From a virus: a DNA stretch of 28,765 nt. The position numbers and the translations under genes were made by a program. The stretch is from positions 1 to 28,765 of IMG/VR virus record IMGVR_UViG_3300007960_000131; one strand, 5' to 3'. Positions 25,881 through 28,765 of this stretch are shown here, in pieces. The stretch's first letter is position 1. Every line of letters starts with the position of its first letter. A model generated the notes under the pieces. That model did no database searches. It was not told the origin of the DNA and saw nothing but the letters and a program-made list of their open reading frames with translations.

Positions 25881-26704
25881 TGGCTTTTAACAATATAGTA
25901 AACAACATTAGAACTGGAATTGGTATTGCAGGCACGGCTGTTAATGCTGTAGAAGGCCTCATTGGTGCCAATAGAACTGGTGGTCAAAAGAAATTTAATG
26001 TAGGTAATCTTGTAAGCACGTTAAGTTCGAGTGGAGGACTACTTGAGCCAAATATGTCATTGTTAGAAATGACAGCACCTCTAGCTTTAGCTGGGGATAG
26101 TAGACCGGTTAATTTTTTGTGTAACTCAATGAACTTACCAACCAGATCAATGGATGTAATTGATCATAAGAGACATGGTTATGGTGTTTCTGATAAAAGA
26201 GTACAGGGTGGGTCATATGGTGATCTGGTTTTGTCTTTCTTTGTAAGCAATGATGGAGAACCTATAGTATTTTTTAACGAGTGGATGGATAATATATTTT
26301 ATACCGACGCATCGTCTGGTCAATCAGCCGTAAGTAGAAATGGTACACAAGTATTTAATATAAGATACAGAAAATCCTATACTGTTGATATGTCTGTGTT
26401 AGTTTTCGATAAAACCCAAACACAAATTCTAAAATATACATTCTATGAAGCATTTCCAACAAATATTGGCGATGTACAATTGGAATGGGGTGCTACTGAC
26501 TCCTTCGCTGTCGTCGGCATTCCATTTACTTACAGATTTTACACTATTGATAAAATTGATAGACCAGTTAATTCCTTATCATCAGGTGGTATTCTTTCTG
26601 AAATCAAAAACGGATTAGGTGTAGTTAATAGACTTCTGAATAGCTCACCAGCTAGAAATATACTACAAGGATTGAATGTTGCATCTGCACAAAAATTATT
26701 TTAA
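25880..26704 (+). CDS. 54: Baseplate-tail tube initiator gp54-like, 274 aa
   Basis: The protein has the tail-tube (gp19-type) fold signature: NFLCNSMNLPTRSMDV (78-93), DLVLSFFVSNDGEPIVFFNEW (115-135), KYTFYEAFPTNIGDVQLEW (185-203) and a strand IPFTYRFYTID. T4 gp19 ends 'PTNVGELQLDW...FEVTLALDYWE'. Extra N- and C-terminal parts and a Gly/Ser/Leu helical tail (GGILSEIKNGLGVVNRLL) resemble gp54 (320 aa), the tube initiator, rather than gp19 (163 aa). In T4 gp54 sits on gp48 and receives the first gp19 ring. Here it lies on the opposite strand from gp48. Confidence 0.8.
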   Translation: MAFNNIVNNIRTGIGIAGTAVNAVEGLIGANRTGGQKKFNVGNLVSTLSSSGGLLEPNMSLLEMTAPLALAGDSRPVNFLCNSMNLPTRSMDVIDHKRHGYGVSDKRVQGGSYGDLVLSFFVSNDGEPIVFFNEWMDNIFYTDASSGQSAVSRNGTQVFNIRYRKSYTVDMSVLVFDKTQTQILKYTFYEAFPTNIGDVQLEWGATDSFAVVGIPFTYRFYTIDKIDRPVNSLSSGGILSEIKNGLGVVNRLLNSSPARNILQGLNVASAQKLF

Positions 26705-26716
26705 TGGTTAAACAAT

Positions 26717-26721
26717 GGAGG
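26717..26721 (+). promoter_or_regulatory. Strong ribosome binding site for gp26
   Basis: GGAGG, 7 nt before the ATG at 26729. It supports this start and contrasts with the overlapping, weakly marked starts of the preceding genes. Confidence 0.7.
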
Positions 26722-26728
26722 CTTAATT

Positions 26729-27427
26729 ATGGGATTACCTGTTCTACCACATCCCACTTTTGAACTAACGATTCCGTCAACAAATGAAAAAATTAGATAT
26801 AGACCCTACTTAGTAAAAGAGGAAAAGATTCTTTTACTAGCACAGCAGTCTGGTGAACCTCAAGATATTATTGAAGCTGTATCACAAATTATTTCTAACT
26901 GTGTTAACAATTACGACACAACAATCATTACAAGTTTTGATACAGAATATATTTTCTTAAAACTCAGAGCTAATAGTGTATCTGATTTAGCAACTATCAA
27001 TGTATACGACGATGAGACTGAACAATACGTTGAGGTTGAAGTTGATCTTAACGATGTTCAATGTCCAATCATCGATCAAAGCAATATTATTCAACTCAGC
27101 GAAGGTGTATCTATTACATTAAGATATCCAAAGTATACTGATCTGCTTAAAATTAATCCGGACGACGATTTTGAAACATCAACAGATTATCTAGCTATGT
27201 GTATTGATAAAGTTTTAAATGGTGATGAGGTTCTGGAGCTTAAAGACTTCTCAAAAGAGGAACAAGAAACGTTTATCAATTCCTTTAGTGCTGATTCCTT
27301 TAAAAATATTAAAAAATATTTCGATACAATGCCTAAAGTAACGATGGAAATCGAGTATAAAGTAAAGGTGAATAATAGAAATAAAACTAAAAAGAAGAAA
27401 TTAGAAGGAATTGCTGATTTTTTTTAG
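26729..27427 (+). CDS. 26: Baseplate hub assembly protein gp26-like, 232 aa
   Basis: Matches the T4 gp26 (208 aa) baseplate family by the N-terminal segment LPHPTFELTIPST (6-18) and KIRYRPYLVKEEKILLLAQQ (21-40), the most conserved part, then 'QIISNCVNN', 'FDTEYIFLKLRA' and a 'KYTDLLKI' region. The C-terminus is Lys-rich. It ends ...ADFF with TTT TTT TAG. The stop lies directly behind a run of eight T, and a -1 slip there continues into the next ORF (see frameshift site). gp26 is needed for hub assembly in T4 but is not a well-defined part of the mature baseplate, which suits an assembly-chaperone role. Confidence 0.85.
   Translation: MGLPVLPHPTFELTIPSTNEKIRYRPYLVKEEKILLLAQQSGEPQDIIEAVSQIISNCVNNYDTTIITSFDTEYIFLKLRANSVSDLATINVYDDETEQYVEVEVDLNDVQCPIIDQSNIIQLSEGVSITLRYPKYTDLLKINPDDDFETSTDYLAMCIDKVLNGDEVLELKDFSKEEQETFINSFSADSFKNIKKYFDTMPKVTMEIEYKVKVNNRNKTKKKKLEGIADFF
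27403..27427 (+). promoter_or_regulatory. Predicted programmed -1 frameshift site
   Basis: AGAAGGA (27403-27409) lies 8 nt before the heptamer T_TTT_TTT (27418-27424), which is in the correct phase in gp26 (GAT TTT TTT) and is followed at once by TAG. A -1 slip reads TTA GTG GCG and enters the downstream ORF. The layout is like dnaX, with an SD-like element stimulating a slip. Confidence 0.6.
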
Positions 27428-27600
27428 TGGCGCTGTCCCATATTAATATTGCCAGCTACTATAAAATTATCTTTGGGATGGCCCAGCATCATAAATACAG
27501 CATAAAGGAAATTGAGGAATTATATCCATTTGAACGTGATCTTTATTTTGAAATGTTGATTGAATACTTGGAACAAGTAAAAAACGAACAACAAAACTAA
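27427..27600 (+). CDS. 57-codon ORF in the -1 frame of gp26 (probable C-terminal extension; gp51-like position)
   Basis: The ORF could start at GTG 27427, sharing one base with the gp26 TAG, or be made as a -1 frameshift product of about 290 aa. It encodes a helical, charged peptide: HINIASYYKIIFGMAQHHKY, SIKEIEELYPFERDLYFEM, LIEYLEQVKNEQ. Short C-terminal extensions of this kind (YSxxEIxxLYPFERDxYxxL) are typical of tail assembly chaperones. The GTG has only a distant SD (18 nt) unsuitable for initiation, which favours frameshifting. In T4 the matching hub-assembly role could be gp51, but I see no direct sequence evidence. Confidence 0.7.
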   Translation: MALSHINIASYYKIIFGMAQHHKYSIKEIEELYPFERDLYFEMLIEYLEQVKNEQQN

Positions 27601-27610
27601 GGTCAAGTAA

Positions 27611-27934
27611 ATGGCACAGAAGAAGTTAGAAAAAAATAGTGAGTATGAGAAGTATGATTTAGACGGAGATGGCATTGTTTCCGATGAGGAACTAGCTACA
27701 ATGAGAGAAATTGAGGAGTTGGAGATGCAAGAACGAAAGGCTTTAGCACAAAGGCGTATGGCTTGGGTTTCAATGGCAGCAATGCTTTTATTTACGCTTG
27801 TAGTTATTATTCCAGGAGTTATTCCCGAATCAAGATTAAAGCTACTTGCTGATCTATCAGCATTATTTTACATAGCTATGGCTGGTGTTGTAGGTGCTTA
27901 TATGGGTATGACAGCATATATGTCAAGGAAATAG
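27611..27934 (+). CDS. EF-hand plus two-transmembrane small protein, 107 aa
   Basis: Residues 16-27 (DLDGDGIVSDEE) are a perfect EF-hand calcium loop: Asp at 1, 3 and 5, Gly at 6, Val at 8 and Glu at 12. A charged helix (about 28-49) follows. Two hydrophobic segments lie at about 51-71 and 82-104, joined by a short PESRLK turn, which suggests a hairpin in the membrane with the EF-hand on the same side as the C-terminal Arg-Lys. It sits between the gp26 pair and the probable tape measure. The role is unknown. A holin-like function, an injection-channel accessory, or a virion protein that responds to seawater calcium are possibilities, none shown by sequence. Confidence 0.8.
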   Translation: MAQKKLEKNSEYEKYDLDGDGIVSDEELATMREIEELEMQERKALAQRRMAWVSMAAMLLFTLVVIIPGVIPESRLKLLADLSALFYIAMAGVVGAYMGMTAYMSRK

Positions 27935-27937
27935 TAA

Positions 27938-28765
27938 ATGGCGTCAGTTCCGGAACAAAGACACAACCAAGTAGTTGGTACTTTATCAAGCATTAACAGT
28001 ACATTATTGGGTATTAAAACCCAAAATGAAAGACTGCGTCAAACAATTATTGATCGAAGTAATGCAGAAGTAAAGGCTGAAGAAAAAGGCGAGAAACAAA
28101 CTCTTCGTGAGAGAGCAACAGCCTTTATGAAAAGTTCCGGAAAAGATGACAAGCCAGACATTAAACCAAAAGACCAAAAAGCAGGTGCTAAGCAAAGCGG
28201 AAGTGGTGGTGGTGAAGCTTCTTTGCCCATGTTTGCTAAAATTATGGGATTGGCAACATTAGGTCTTTTATTTAAGGATCAAATTATTGGTTTCTTCACA
28301 GGATTATTGGGTCAGTTTTCAGGCTTTATAAATGATTGGTGGGAAAATACATTTAAACCAGCTGCTGAAAAATTATATATAGCACTTGTACCTGAACCTC
28401 TTAGAAATGCAATAACAAGTATTAGTAATTGGTTTGGTGAACAATGGGCTGCTTTGCAAAATTCCAGTTTTTGGAAGTTTCTTTTTGGTAATGAAGAAAC
28501 TGGAGAAGAGGGTGCTTTATCAGGACCAATTAAATCAGTAAAAGAATGGTTTGGTAATGCAACAGAAGCGCTTGGTCAATTTGGCAAAGACATAGGTCTA
28601 TTCAATGAGGACGGATCTTTTTCACTAGGTGGTGCACTTGCTGGTGGAGCTGGAATAGCTACCATTACCACGCTGTTTGGAGCAAAGGGTTTATTTTCTT
28701 TATTGACCGCTCCTCTTAAAATAATTACCAAAGGTATCGGCGGCCTTGCAAAATTTGGATGGAAA
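27938..28765 (+). CDS. Probable tape-measure/hub protein (gp29-like), N-terminal 276 aa, runs off right edge
   Basis: The frame from ATG 27938 is open to the window end (276 codons). Residues about 1-65 are a charged helical region (QNERLRQTIIDRSNAEVKAE); about 66-95 is a Lys/Gly/Ser-rich linker (SGSGGGE); about 97-130 is hydrophobic (FAKIMGLATLGLLFKDQIIG), and about 230-270 is another Gly/Ala/Leu-rich stretch. Tape-measure proteins commonly combine helices with hydrophobic, membrane-active segments, and they usually follow the tail chaperone pair, as here. In T4 the corresponding protein is gp29 (590 aa). The assignment is by context and composition, since no diagnostic motif is visible in this portion. 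Confidence 0.6.
   Translation, partial: MASVPEQRHNQVVGTLSSINSTLLGIKTQNERLRQTIIDRSNAEVKAEEKGEKQTLRERATAFMKSSGKDDKPDIKPKDQKAGAKQSGSGGGEASLPMFAKIMGLATLGLLFKDQIIGFFTGLLGQFSGFINDWWENTFKPAAEKLYIALVPEPLRNAITSISNWFGEQWAALQNSSFWKFLFGNEETGEEGALSGPIKSVKEWFGNATEALGQFGKDIGLFNEDGSFSLGGALAGGAGIATITTLFGAKGLFSLLTAPLKIITKGIGGLAKFGWK

Noticed and set aside
27490-27497. CATAAATA (plus) before the EF-hand gene
   Set aside because: It differs from the late octamer by one base and lies within the -1-frame ORF; too weak alone.
28004-28230. Two short minus-strand ORFs with hydrophobic content
   Set aside because: They are antisense to the open frame of the probable tape measure and have no ribosome binding site or context.

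Overview
This window is part of the tail and baseplate gene cluster of a marine-type, T4-like myovirus. The DNA is AT-rich. The baseplate wedge and hub set is recognisable by family motifs: gp48, gp53, a gp27-like hub, gp5, gp25, gp6, gp7, gp8, gp54, gp26 and head-completion gp4. It looks like the version found in T4-like phages of marine bacteria (cyanophages, pelagiphages) rather than coliphage T4: gp5 has no lysozyme domain, gp7 and gp8 have marine-style lengths, and gp8 is followed by a very large DUF4815-type structural protein. Host assignment (AT-rich marine bacteria such as SAR11 or Prochlorococcus) is inference from composition only.

Layout. Two divergent late operons meet in a 16-bp gap at 24838-24853. 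Leftward (minus strand, right to left) run gp48, gp53, gp27-like hub, gp5, a 466-aa unknown, gp25, gp6 (broken by one in-frame TAA), gp7, gp8, a 2217-aa DUF4815 protein, a 71-aa coiled-coil protein, a 222-aa fibre with an S74 self-cleaving chaperone, a 97-aa fibre-like protein, and a giant gene that leaves the left edge. Rightward run gp4 nuclease, a 192-aa conserved T4-like protein, gp54, gp26 with a -1-frame extension, a small EF-hand membrane protein, and the start of a probable tape-measure protein that leaves the right edge. Coding is dense; many joints are 1-nt TAATG overlaps. No intergenic stretch exceeds about 300 bases, and I saw no tRNA, rRNA, insertion sequence or CRISPR array.

How they work together. 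gp27-like plus gp5 make the hub and spike; gp25, gp6, gp7, gp8 and gp53 build the wedge; gp48 and gp54 cap the hub and start the tail tube; gp26 and its extension are assembly factors upstream of the tape measure; the leftmost genes probably supply peripheral baseplate proteins and fibres. Exact copies of the T4 late promoter octamer TATAAATA sit upstream of several gene groups.

Most unusual items: (1) the leftmost protein, at least 1462 aa, whose core of about 580 residues has an aromatic residue at every fourth position ([YW]-x-[KT]-x); (2) a textbook-like -1 frameshift site (U_UUU_UUU with an upstream SD-like element) fusing gp26 to a 57-codon ORF, paralleling lambda G/GT tail chaperones; (3) a nonsense codon inside the essential gp6; (4) a late promoter whose predicted start coincides with the gp4 ATG; (5) an EF-hand, two-helix membrane protein inside the tail operon.
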